Assembly (NCBI GenBank): GCA_027621295.1
Contig: JAQCBR010000003.1
Location: 1-64,000, forward strand
Direction of reading: 5' to 3'
DNA: 64,000 bases
DNA from: Planctomycetota bacterium
Lineage (GTDB): Bacteria > Planctomycetota > UBA1135 > UBA2386
Notes under the pieces: model-generated
The model's input: the letters and a program-made list of their open reading frames with translations, nothing else
What the model was told of the DNA's origin: nothing
The model's database searches: none
Shown: positions 16,880-24,961 of the stretch, piece by piece
Position numbering within the stretch: position 1 is the stretch's first letter
Layout of the letters: each line of letters starts with the position of its first letter
Translations under genes and position numbers: made by a program

Positions 16880-17973
16880 CGAACCCCACCGCCTTCGATT
16901 TCCCGGTCACCGAGGTCACCTCGGTCGCCAGCGCAGCCGAGCTCGTCGAACTGCTCCAGGGCCGCGACCCCGATGCCCCTCCCGTCCGCATCTGCGGCAC
17001 CGGCTCGCGCCAGCGGGAGGTCCCCGCGCCGGATCGTCCGGTCCAGGCCGTGTCGCTACGCGGGCTCGACCGGATCACGCGCCTCGACCCCGAGGACCTG
17101 ACCTGCTCCGTCGAACCCGGACTGCTGCGCGCCGATCTCGACAGCGCACTCGCCGAGAAGGGGCTGCGGCTCGTCTGCCCGCGGAGCCGCGGCACGGTGG
17201 GCGGCATGTTCGCACTCGGGCGCGAGGGGCTCCCCCTCGCGCCCGGGCCGCTCGCGACGCTCGGCGCCCGCGCGCTCCTCTTGGGCATGTCGGCGGTGCT
17301 CGGTGAGGGAGTCGCGTTCCGTGCGGGCGCTCGCGTCGTGAAGAGCGTGGCCGGCTTCGACCTGCACAAGCTCTTCGTCGGCAGCCGCGGCCGCATCTGC
17401 GCGGCGACGGAGCTGCACCTCAAGCTGCGTCCGATGCCACGGGCCGCCGAGACCTTCGAGAAGGTCGACCTGGAACGCGAAGAAGCGCTGTCGCTGTTCC
17501 GCGCGCTCCGCCTGGACGATGCGCCGCCGGTCGAAGTCGAACTCGCCTGCCAGGACCCCAGCGGCCCGTTCCGGGTTCGCGGCCGGTTCGAGGGCGCTGC
17601 AGCGGTCGTCCGTTCGCGGATGCAGCTGTACCGACTCGACGCGACCTCGCCCCGCGAGCCGGCGAACCCGGCCGAGGATCCACGTGAGCGGCTGTTCGGC
17701 CTCGTCCCACCGAGCAGCCTCGGCGCGCTGCTGGCGACGCTCCCAGCACGCACAGCCGTGTGGTGTGACGGCACGGGTGGATTCGCGCTCCGCCCCGCTG
17801 ACGAGGCGGATGCGAACGCCATCCTCGCAACCCTGCCCGGAGTCGGGGTCAGCGCCGAACTCGACCTCACGATTCCCGCGCGGCGCGGCCTCGGCACTCC
17901 GCGTGATCCCGGGGCCATCCTGGTCGAGCAGCGTCTCTTCGCCGAACTCGATCCGGGGAAGGTGTTCGCATGA
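16876..17973 (+). CDS. glcE: glycolate oxidase subunit GlcE (FAD-binding)
   Basis: The 365-residue protein is a second, more divergent FAD_binding_4 (PCMH) flavoprotein placed between glcD and glcF. It has VRICGTGS (about 36-43), the SVEPGLLRADLDSAL strand-helix and GTVGGMFALG. RAGARVVKSVAGFDLHKLFVGSRG, given here across its length, is the usual GlcE signature of a longer flavin loop. It starts at GTG within the last codons of glcD and its own end overlaps the glcF ATG by 4 bp, so the three subunits should be made together. Electrons likely pass from GlcD/GlcE to the iron-sulfur subunit. Confidence 0.9.
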   Translation: MTNPTAFDFPVTEVTSVASAAELVELLQGRDPDAPPVRICGTGSRQREVPAPDRPVQAVSLRGLDRITRLDPEDLTCSVEPGLLRADLDSALAEKGLRLVCPRSRGTVGGMFALGREGLPLAPGPLATLGARALLLGMSAVLGEGVAFRAGARVVKSVAGFDLHKLFVGSRGRICAATELHLKLRPMPRAAETFEKVDLEREEALSLFRALRLDDAPPVEVELACQDPSGPFRVRGRFEGAAAVVRSRMQLYRLDATSPREPANPAEDPRERLFGLVPPSSLGALLATLPARTAVWCDGTGGFALRPADEADANAILATLPGVGVSAELDLTIPARRGLGTPRDPGAILVEQRLFAELDPGKVFA

Positions 17974-19205
17974 AGGAGACCCTCGACTTCTACACGCGCT
18001 CGCTCGACTGCGTGCACTGCGGCCTGTGCCTCGAAGCCTGCCCGACCTACGGCGTGCTCGGGCTCGAGACGGACTCACCGCGCGGACGCATCTACCTGAT
18101 GCGCGCACTCGCCGAAGGTCGCGTCGAGGACCCGGAGGCGATCCGCCCGCACCTCGACCAGTGCCTCGACTGCCGCGCCTGCGAGACCGCATGCCCTTCG
18201 GGCGTGCGCTACGGGCGCATCCTCGAGACAGTGAAGAGTGACCTCGAGGAGAAGCGACCCAAGCGCGGAGCGAAGGCCGCGCTGACCCGGTTCCTCCTCG
18301 CGAAGGTTGTCGCACACCAGGGGCGGCTGCGCGCGTTCTTCCGCTTCGCGCGTTTCGCCGAGCGGATCGGACTGCGCAGCCTGGCGCGTGCCGTCGGCCT
18401 GCTGCCGAAGTCGATGGACGCACTCGTCCCGCACGTGCCGTCCGCGGCGGACCGCCGTCCGATCCGCGGTACCTTCCGGCCCGACGGCCCGTCCCGCGGG
18501 CGCGTCGCGCTGTTCACCGGCTGCGTGATGGAGCAGGTGTTCGGGAAGATCAACGCACAGACGCGCGACCTCCTGGTCCAGAACGGCTTCGAGGTCGTCG
18601 CACCCGATGCGCAGGGCTGTTGCGGCGCGCTCCTGATCCACAACGGTCAAGAACGCGAGGCTCGCAACCTCGCCCAGCGCAACGTCGCCGCGTTCGCAGG
18701 CTTCGACCACGTGATCACCAACAGCGCCGGCTGCGGCGCTGCGCTGCGCGAGTACGGCGACCTGCTCGGCACCGCTGAGGCCGAAGACCTCGGGCAGCGC
18801 TGCGTGGACGTCACGGCGTTCCTCGCCGAGAAGGGACTGACCGCGACGCCCGCGCGCCGCGAGGTGACCGTCGCCTACGACGCACCGTGCCACCTCTGCC
18901 ACGCCCAGGGTGTCCGCACGGCCCCGACCGACCTGCTCGCGCAGGTGCCCGGGCTTCGGCTCGCGCCGAACCCCCGCGCCGAGGACTGCTGCGGCTCGGC
19001 AGGCATCTACAACCTGCTGCAGCCGGGCATCGCGGGAGAGATCGGACGTCGTAAGGCAGAAGACCTCGCGGCGACCGGCGCCGAACTCGTCGCAACCGGG
19101 AATCCGGGATGCATGATGCAGATCGGCGCCCATCTGCGGGCGTGCGGCTCCACGCAGCGCGTCGTGCATCCGGTCGAGCTGCTGTTGCCGAACGATTCGA
19201 AGTGA
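17970..19205 (+). CDS. glcF: glycolate oxidase iron-sulfur subunit GlcF
   Basis: The 411-residue protein carries two 4Fe-4S ferredoxin motifs, Cys14-17-20-24 (CVHCGLCLEAC) and Cys65-68-71-75 (CLDCRACETAC). After these come two CCG domains, marked by GCCGALLIHNG and DCCGSAGIYN. This is the GlcF/heterodisulfide-reductase subunit architecture that hands electrons to the membrane quinone pool. Its ATG overlaps the end of glcE (ATGA) and its stop overlaps the GTG of the next gene (GTGA), so all four genes are in one coupled operon. Confidence 0.93.
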   Translation: MKETLDFYTRSLDCVHCGLCLEACPTYGVLGLETDSPRGRIYLMRALAEGRVEDPEAIRPHLDQCLDCRACETACPSGVRYGRILETVKSDLEEKRPKRGAKAALTRFLLAKVVAHQGRLRAFFRFARFAERIGLRSLARAVGLLPKSMDALVPHVPSAADRRPIRGTFRPDGPSRGRVALFTGCVMEQVFGKINAQTRDLLVQNGFEVVAPDAQGCCGALLIHNGQEREARNLAQRNVAAFAGFDHVITNSAGCGAALREYGDLLGTAEAEDLGQRCVDVTAFLAEKGLTATPARREVTVAYDAPCHLCHAQGVRTAPTDLLAQVPGLRLAPNPRAEDCCGSAGIYNLLQPGIAGEIGRRKAEDLAATGAELVATGNPGCMMQIGAHLRACGSTQRVVHPVELLLPNDSK

Positions 19206-20059
19206 TCCGCGCGCCGTCTCGCAGCACCTGGAGCCTCGCGCTCGTCGGTCTCGCCATCGCGGGCATCGGCGTGTCGCTGGACTTCGCCGGGGCCAGTCCC
19301 GTCGGGACGAGCTCGGCTGCGATGCTCACCGGAGTGCCTTCCGCCCCGGCGAACCCGGGTCGCCCCGGAACCACCTCCGAGGAGATCGACCGAGCCCGCC
19401 GCGAGGGCATCGCGAGTCTCGATCTCCTCATCGCCGGTCTCGTAACGAGGGCGAGCGACGCGAGCCCCGAGGACCTGCACGCGCTCGCCGAGGCGCACCT
19501 CGAACGCTCACTGCTCCGCGACATCCGGAAGGGAATGGCCGTCGGCCGCCCGACGCATGCCGAGCTCCCCGAAGAACTGGCTGACGACGTCGACGCGGGA
19601 GTTCGCGCGGCCGAGCAGGCGATCGCCGCCGGCGACGACTCGGCGGAGATCCACCGCATCCTCTCGGCGCTGCTGTCGCGCCGCGTCACCGGAATCGCTG
19701 CTGCGCTGAAGCTGCGCGGCCGGATCGAGGCCGAGCTCCAGCTGGCCGAGGAACGGGACCCGGCGCATCCGAAGGTCCTGATCGCGCGCGGGTGCGGGCA
19801 GCTCTTCGCGCCGAACCGGCTGTTCGGCCACGACCCGGCTGCCGCAGAGGCGAAGTTCCTCCGCGCGGCCGAAGGCCTGCCGACGGACGAACGCCCTTGG
19901 ATGTTCGCATCGATGTGCGCGTGGCTCCTCGGCGACGCCGAGCGCGCCCTCTCCCACATCGACGCCGCGGTCGCCCGGAACCCCGCGCACCCCTACATCG
20001 TCGAGGTCGCGCGACGGCTGAGAGAAGGCACGGACGATCCGTTCGGCCCCGACGCCTGA
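19202..20059 (+). CDS. TPR-like protein with N-terminal membrane anchor, fourth gene of the glc operon
   Basis: The 285-residue protein begins with one hydrophobic helix (SLALVGLAIAGIGVSLDFAG, about 8-27), and the rest is alpha-helical with alanine-rich pairs resembling tetratricopeptide repeats (for example AERALSHIDAAVARNPAHPYI near the C-terminus). I expect an anchored periplasmic scaffold. GTG at 19202 overlaps the glcF stop in the same GTGA arrangement as the preceding genes, which fixes the start and ties it to the glycolate oxidase operon. Its role there is unknown; it may only be co-transcribed. Confidence 0.68.
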   Translation: MIRAPSRSTWSLALVGLAIAGIGVSLDFAGASPVGTSSAAMLTGVPSAPANPGRPGTTSEEIDRARREGIASLDLLIAGLVTRASDASPEDLHALAEAHLERSLLRDIRKGMAVGRPTHAELPEELADDVDAGVRAAEQAIAAGDDSAEIHRILSALLSRRVTGIAAALKLRGRIEAELQLAEERDPAHPKVLIARGCGQLFAPNRLFGHDPAAAEAKFLRAAEGLPTDERPWMFASMCAWLLGDAERALSHIDAAVARNPAHPYIVEVARRLREGTDDPFGPDA

Positions 20060-20116
20060 AACAACGCCCGGCACCGGGTGGTTCCGGCTCCGCTGCGGAC
20101 GCCCGCAGACCACGCA

Positions 20117-20524
20117 ATGAGCCAGGAACTCCACGTCACGCTCGGCGCCGGCCGCCGCGTCACCGCCCACGTCGGGGGCTTCGAGATCCACACCGACCAG
20201 AGCGCCGCACACGGCGGGCAGGGCACGGCGCCCGAGCCGTTCGACCTCTTCCTCGCTTCGATCGGCGCCTGTGCGGGTGCCTACATCAGCGGCTTCTGCG
20301 CGCCGCGAGACATCCCGGTCGACGGCATCCGTCTCGTGCAGTCCTGGGAGCGAAACGAGGACCAGAAGGTCACGCGCGTCTCGCTCCGGATCGAGCTGCC
20401 CGAGTCCTTCCCCGACAAGTATCGCGGCGCGATCCTGCGCGTCGTCGACAAGTGTTCGGTCAAGAAGGCGCTGGCCGAGCCTCCGCAGATCGACACCGAG
20501 ATCGTGACCTCGGCCACACGCTGA
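20117..20524 (+). CDS. OsmC family protein (peroxiredoxin-like)
   Basis: The 135-residue protein is an OsmC/Ohr-fold protein. The family's conserved region PFDLFLASIGACAGAYISGFC contains Cys52, and DKCSVKKAL contains Cys113, the pair used to reduce organic peroxides in OsmC and Ohr. A third cysteine is Cys61. The general shape and length are those of the OsmC-like group rather than Ohr itself. ATG at 20117 places the protein start where the family begins. It lies 57 bp after the glc operon and converges with a secreted protein gene. A weak CGCTGA/TCAGCG inverted repeat spans both stop codons. Confidence 0.87.
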   Translation: MSQELHVTLGAGRRVTAHVGGFEIHTDQSAAHGGQGTAPEPFDLFLASIGACAGAYISGFCAPRDIPVDGIRLVQSWERNEDQKVTRVSLRIELPESFPDKYRGAILRVVDKCSVKKALAEPPQIDTEIVTSATR

Positions 20525-20542
20525 GGCGACGGCGTCCGACTG

Positions 20543-21610
20543 TCAGCGGAACGCGACGATGTGTCGCATCCCGTTGCTGACCGCGAGCACACCGTTGCTC
20601 GCACCCGGGTCCAGCACGATCCACTGGGAGTAGAACGACGCGCCGACGTAGGAACTCTGCCCCGGCAGCGGGAACGGCAGACGCGCGATCCCCGTACCCG
20701 GCCCTCCACCGACCGTCGGAACCGTGGCGGTCGCGACGAGATCGACGAGGAGCGAGCAGCCCACGCCGCCGAACGGTGCGAGGTCGAACGGCAGCGGCGT
20801 CCCGTTCCACCGCGTGTCGCTCGCGCCGATCAGGAACACACCGGTGCGCTGGACGGCGGCACCCGTCAGCAGCATCTGGTAGCCGCTGTTGCCAGGGATC
20901 GGCAGGCCGCCGTCGACGGTGTGGGCCGGAACGCGACCGCCTTCGCCGATGCAGCCGCTGCCGAACGGCCATGCGAGCGCCTCGTCGAACAGGAAGCGGA
21001 TCGCCAGCCCGGTGTTGGCCGACGTCGTGGCCGCAGTGCGCGCGATCGGGTTGTTGATCGTGAACAGCCGCGTCGTCCGCCCGAGCGTGAACGGCGCGTA
21101 TTCGAGGTCGTACAGGTAAGGCTGGTTGCCGTTGCCGTTGTCGAACACCTTGATGTCGACGACGACGCCCGACGACCCGTCCCAGACGAACTCGTCGCGG
21201 AACTGCAGCCGGATCGGGAACGGATTGCTCGCCGGCGCCTGGAGCGTGATCAGCTGACGCGGCAGCACCGTCGTGCGGCCGCTGACGAAGTTGTTGTCGA
21301 ACGTGCCGGAGTAGGTCGACGGCCGGGCGTTCGCCATCGTCACCTCGACGTCCACGACTCGGCCGCCGACGCCGGTCCGACCTGGACCCGCGAAGAACCA
21401 CATCCCGGTCACCCGGATCGGCTTCGCGGATTGGAGCTGCCACTCGAGCGCGGAGAACCACTGCTGGTAGCGCATCGACGGCCCGGCGAACGGGTAGCTG
21501 TTGTTCTGCGGATTGTTCCGCAGCGACGGCAGGTCGATCGTTCCCTGCGCGCTCAGCCCGCCCGCGAGCGCGAGCAGGAACAGCAGCGCTCCGCGCACCG
21601 ACGCGCTCAT
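20543..21610 (-). CDS. secreted protein with C-terminal two-cysteine module
   Basis: The 355-residue protein has a Sec signal (cleavage near LSAQG), then a beta-rich domain (about 25-210) containing RYQQWF and DNGNGNQPYLYDLEYAPF. The C-terminal region (215-355) begins with FGSGCIGEGG (Cys220) and has TPLPFDL followed by GVGCSLL (Cys285). Two other secreted proteins in the window share this layout of GxGC, a PLP-x-x-L segment and a second GC. I expect an extracellular surface protein, possibly with a disulfide-linked anchoring or sorting module. Its ATG overlaps the end of the kelch gene upstream by 4 bp, so the two are co-translated. No enzymatic motif recognised. Confidence 0.75.
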   Translation of the reverse strand: MSASVRGALLFLLALAGGLSAQGTIDLPSLRNNPQNNSYPFAGPSMRYQQWFSALEWQLQSAKPIRVTGMWFFAGPGRTGVGGRVVDVEVTMANARPSTYSGTFDNNFVSGRTTVLPRQLITLQAPASNPFPIRLQFRDEFVWDGSSGVVVDIKVFDNGNGNQPYLYDLEYAPFTLGRTTRLFTINNPIARTAATTSANTGLAIRFLFDEALAWPFGSGCIGEGGRVPAHTVDGGLPIPGNSGYQMLLTGAAVQRTGVFLIGASDTRWNGTPLPFDLAPFGGVGCSLLVDLVATATVPTVGGGPGTGIARLPFPLPGQSSYVGASFYSQWIVLDPGASNGVLAVSNGMRHIVAFR

Positions 21611-23136
21611 CGGTAGAAGAACTCGCTCGAGTTGTCGACGCCCGCGGGGGTGTCTCCACCCAGGATGTGCAGCTGGCCGGCGGTCGTCTCGTAGTAACCC
21701 GCCGCGGCGCGCGGACGTGTCAGCGCCGGCCCGGTCGTGAACCTGCCGGTCGCGACGTCGTAGACCTCGACGGTCTGCAGCGGGGTGATCGCGAACAGCG
21801 TCCCGTCACCCCCGCCGATCTGCATGAACCGCCCGTTGCCGAGCGGATAGGCGATGTGCAGCGTGCGCGCCTGGGCCATCGAGCCGGTGGCCGTGAACGA
21901 GTTGGACGCCTCGTCGTAGATCTCTGCGGCGCTCGTCGGCGTGCCCCACTGCGTCAGCGAGATGGTCCCGACTCCGCCAGCGAGGAGCCAGCGGCCCGGG
22001 CTGACCTCGATGGCCGTGCCCTGGGCGCGCGCCTGGCGAAGGCTCGGGCCCGAGGCCATCTGGTTCGTAGCCGGGTTGTAGATGTCCGTCGTCGACTCGA
22101 CCGTGGGCAGTCGAATGATGAACGTGTACCAGCTGACGCCGCCGGCCAGGACCAGCCGGCCGTCCGCGCGGGAGAAGGACGAGTGGCCCGCCCTCGGCTT
22201 GGACATCTGCGGGCCCGACGACCACGAGTTCGTCGCCGGATCGTAGATCTCCACCGAGCGCGTGATCGAGAACACGGGGTCGATCGGCGTGTTCGGCGAG
22301 TTCAGGTCGGTGATGCCGCCCGACACCAGCACTCGACCGTCCGGCAGACGCGTCGCCGCGTGTCCCATCCGCCCGGTCACCATGCTCGCCACCGGGGTGA
22401 AGGTCATCGCCACCGGATCCCAGATCTCGGCGGTCGCCTGTGGGTCGTTGGTCCGGTTGACGCCGCCCGCTAGCAGCCAGCGGCCGTCGAGGAGTTCGGT
22501 GGCCGTGTGCAGCGACCGCTCGATCGTCAGATCGGGACCCGGCTGGAACGCGTCGGTCAGCGGGTCGTACCACTCGGTGTCCTTCCGCGCCGCCTGCGCG
22601 AAGATCGCGCCGGCCCCGCCCCCCGCGAGCAGGAAGCGTCCGTCCGCAGACGGCAGGATCGGGAAGAACGAACGCGCGTTCAGGAAGCCGACGAGCCGGT
22701 CGTAGAAGATCCCGCCGGGACCGAACCACACTGCGCGCGGCGCCGACACCTCGTCGACGAGGCGGGTCTGCGCCGGCAGCGACAGCCCCTGGAAGACCAG
22801 CCGCTGGTCGATCAACGACGGGTTGTTCGGGATCGGCAGGCTCGGCGGCGTGAACGTGCCGTTCGCGAAGAACGGTCCGATCTGCGCGATGTCGAGAAGC
22901 TCGAGGCCGACGCGGAGCGTGCGCGGGTCGGTCGGGTCGAGGAGCGCGAGCGGCGTCGGCCCCGTCGTCACCGAGATCATGATCGCTGCCCACTGCTGGA
23001 ACGGCAGGCCGCCGCTCAGGGACATGTCGATCTGGCCCGGGAGCGTGCCCCCGCGCACCTCGAGGTCGAGGCCCTGGGCGGGAGAAGCGGTGGACAGAGC
23101 GAGGCAGAGGAGAGCGGCGGGCGCGATCCGGATCAT
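21607..23136 (-). CDS. secreted kelch-repeat beta-propeller protein
   Basis: The 509-residue protein has a signal peptide (LCLALSTASPAQG) and an N-terminal beta domain (about 20-165). About seven kelch-type blades follow, each marked by a strand ending in two glycines, such as RFLLAGGGAG, RWLLAGGVNR, RVLVSGGITD, RLVLAGGVSW, RWLLAGGVGT, RFMQIGGGDG and LHILGGDTP. The blades also carry W or Y residues in segments like VEIYDPATNSW. The fold is a seven-bladed propeller used for binding or for galactose-oxidase-like catalysis. No active-site residues can be assigned. ATG at 23136 was chosen because it directly precedes the signal peptide. The gene is followed by a 4-bp-overlapping partner. Confidence 0.82.
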   Translation of the reverse strand: MIRIAPAALLCLALSTASPAQGLDLEVRGGTLPGQIDMSLSGGLPFQQWAAIMISVTTGPTPLALLDPTDPRTLRVGLELLDIAQIGPFFANGTFTPPSLPIPNNPSLIDQRLVFQGLSLPAQTRLVDEVSAPRAVWFGPGGIFYDRLVGFLNARSFFPILPSADGRFLLAGGGAGAIFAQAARKDTEWYDPLTDAFQPGPDLTIERSLHTATELLDGRWLLAGGVNRTNDPQATAEIWDPVAMTFTPVASMVTGRMGHAATRLPDGRVLVSGGITDLNSPNTPIDPVFSITRSVEIYDPATNSWSSGPQMSKPRAGHSSFSRADGRLVLAGGVSWYTFIIRLPTVESTTDIYNPATNQMASGPSLRQARAQGTAIEVSPGRWLLAGGVGTISLTQWGTPTSAAEIYDEASNSFTATGSMAQARTLHIAYPLGNGRFMQIGGGDGTLFAITPLQTVEVYDVATGRFTTGPALTRPRAAAGYYETTAGQLHILGGDTPAGVDNSSEFFYR

Positions 23137-23210
23137 GGCGCGATTCGTCGACAGGGACGGCGATGCGCGCCGAACGGACGAATCCAGATCGGCGCACGGA
23201 GAGCCGTGAC

Positions 23211-23216
23211 ATGCTA
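23211..23216 (-). promoter_or_regulatory. candidate -10 element (TAGCAT) for the kelch operon
   Basis: On the minus strand GCTAGCAT lies about 75 nt upstream of the kelch gene ATG. This would be a promoter with a conventional leader rather than a leaderless one. Confidence 0.35.
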
Positions 23217-23290
23217 GCGAATCGGCCCGCACCTGGGTGACCGGAGGGTCACCCGGGCGCTGCGGGCCGCAGCCCCGTCCCGGACAGGGT

Positions 23291-23335
23291 CGGCCCAGAA
23301 GGGGGCGGCCCAGAAGGGGGCGGCCCAGAAGGGGT
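23291..23335 (+). repeat. three tandem 15-bp repeats
   Basis: CGGCCCAGAAGGGGG occurs twice, followed by a third copy ending GGGGT. The array lies in the 257-bp gap between the kelch gene and the next minus-strand gene. It falls outside any gene I support. It could be variable in copy number. Confidence 0.85.
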
Positions 23336-23393
23336 CGGGATCAGGTCGACGGGGCGCCAGCCGGCAGATCACCGCGCGGCGCCGCGCACCCGA

Positions 23394-23720
23394 TCAGACC
23401 GGGCCGGCAGCGGTCCGGCCGAGGCGGCACGCCCGGCGGAGCCACATCATCGCGCGCTCGACCTCGCGCGGTCCCGTCACCGGGATCTCGACGAACTCCC
23501 GCGAGTGCGGGTCGCCGTCGTCCGGCTGGCGCTTCGCGCCCTGGATCTTGAGGGCCTCGATCACCTGCGGCGGGGCGAGGCGGACAACGACACCCTTCTT
23601 GCCGAGGTAGGCGAACACCTGCCCCCGGACGAAGAAGCTGTCCTTGCCGTTTTCGGTCTTCCGGGTGACGTCTTTCCAGGCGCAGAGGCGCTCGACGATG
23701 GTTGCGAGTGGGCCGGACAT
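23394..23720 (-). CDS. small TfoX-N/MmcQ-YjbR-like protein
   Basis: The 108-residue protein has the alpha/beta pattern of the YjbR/MmcQ and TfoX N-terminal superfamily: KDVTRKTENGKDSFFVRGQVFAYLG, here split across its first 45 residues, followed by VVVRLAPPQVIEAL, and a C-terminal helix with VERAMMWLRRAC. Members are small cytosolic proteins of uncertain role. The start at 23720 is supported by a TATAGT hexamer 10 nt upstream. It is transcribed away from the tandem repeats and is followed by the proline dehydrogenase gene in opposite order upstream. Confidence 0.6.
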   Translation of the reverse strand: MSGPLATIVERLCAWKDVTRKTENGKDSFFVRGQVFAYLGKKGVVVRLAPPQVIEALKIQGAKRQPDDGDPHSREFVEIPVTGPREVERAMMWLRRACRLGRTAAGPV

Positions 23721-23730
23721 TGGGGCGCAG

Positions 23731-23736
23731 ACTATA
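23731..23736 (-). promoter_or_regulatory. candidate -10 element (TATAGT)
   Basis: TATAGT on the minus strand ends 10 nt before the ATG of the TfoX/MmcQ-like gene. It is the closest match to a consensus bacterial -10 among the start-proximal hexamers in this window. Confidence 0.55.
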
Positions 23737-23830
23737 GCACGACCGCCCGCCTGCCCGAAAGCCCCGGCCCTCGGGCCCGCTGCGGTCGGGCGCAAACGGA
23801 CGGGTTGGATGGCCCCGCCGCGCCCGTGCT

Positions 23831-24766
23831 TCAGCCCCGGAACAGCCAGTTCCGGGCGACCAGGAAGACCATCGACGGATACTCGTCGAGGCGACGACGC
23901 AGGTAGGCGATCGCCATCGGCCAGCCCAGCGCGAACGGCACGTACAGCCGGCAGCGCACGCCGCGCCCGCGCAGCTCACCGAGCAGCCGATCGCGCGGAA
24001 CCCCATACAGCATCTGGACTTCGAAGCGGTCTGGTCCGACCCCGGTGGCCGGCACGACCTCGTCCACGAAGCGACGGACGAACGGCTCGTCGTGGGTCGC
24101 GAACTCCACGTAGTGCCCCCGCTCGAGCAGGGTCCGGGCGAAGCGGAGCATCCGCTCCTTCATCTCCCGCTTGTCGGTGATCGCGACCGATTCCGGTTCG
24201 GCGTAGATCCCGATGACGAGGCGGACCCGGATTCCGGGCGGCAGTCGGTCCAGGTCGGCCTCGGTGCGGTCCAGCCGGGTCTGCAGCACGCAGCCGACGT
24301 CGGTCAGCCCCTCCCGGTGGAGCTGGCCCAGCAGGTCGAACGTGAAGTCCGTCCAGTGCCGGCTCTCCATGTCGAGCGTGCACCGGAGGCCCTTCCGGCG
24401 GGCGTGGGCGGCGATCGTCCGGATCGCGTCGGCAGCGCCGCGGGCATCGCCTCCACGCTCGAGGGGGCGGGTGGTGTAGCTCGACAGCTTCATCGACACC
24501 GTAGGCCGATCGAGGGCGTCCGCCGCCGCGAACCCGGGCTCGCCCACGGTCCGGTCGATGAGCTCGAGGTAGGTGTCCGTGTTTCGTTGGACCGTATCCT
24601 CGTCCTCGATGTCCTCCGCGAGGAGGTCGAGGCTGCTGCCGAGGCCGCGCTCGGACCAGAGCTGCGAAGCGGTCCGGATCGCCTGCTCCACGGAGTCCCC
24701 CGCGACGTAGGGACGCGCGAAGACGCGGACCAGGAACGGGGGAATCAGGCGGATGAGGGGGTTCAC
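23831..24766 (-). CDS. proline dehydrogenase (monofunctional, FAD-dependent)
   Basis: The 311-residue protein is the beta8/alpha8-barrel PRODH of the Thermus/PutA type, oxidising proline to pyrroline-5-carboxylate with FAD. Matching elements are LDLLAEDIED near the N-terminus, SMKLSSY with the conserved lysine, LDMESRHWTD with the aspartate and FEVQMLYGVP. The substrate-binding YLRRRL with paired arginines is at the end. ATG at 24811 is in frame, but I prefer GTG at 24766 (VNPLIRLIPP), which opens exactly where the family begins. No P5C dehydrogenase gene is nearby. It is divergent from the glycosyltransferase-like gene. Confidence 0.88.
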   Translation of the reverse strand: MNPLIRLIPPFLVRVFARPYVAGDSVEQAIRTASQLWSERGLGSSLDLLAEDIEDEDTVQRNTDTYLELIDRTVGEPGFAAADALDRPTVSMKLSSYTTRPLERGGDARGAADAIRTIAAHARRKGLRCTLDMESRHWTDFTFDLLGQLHREGLTDVGCVLQTRLDRTEADLDRLPPGIRVRLVIGIYAEPESVAITDKREMKERMLRFARTLLERGHYVEFATHDEPFVRRFVDEVVPATGVGPDRFEVQMLYGVPRDRLLGELRGRGVRCRLYVPFALGWPMAIAYLRRRLDEYPSMVFLVARNWLFRG

Positions 24767-24961
24767 GGTCGGGGCGGGATCATGCCGGGCGGTCGGCTCG
24801 TGCGCCAACACGGACGCGGCGGGACCGTCGAGGCCACGGCGCGTCCTTTCGCTGGTGCAGCTTCGGTGGAGCCGCGGGCGCTGGAGTCCGCCGGGACCGG
24901 GTCCGACTCAAGTCCTGCACGCCGAATCGCCGATGGCACCGGGGTCTCCGCGGATACCCCG

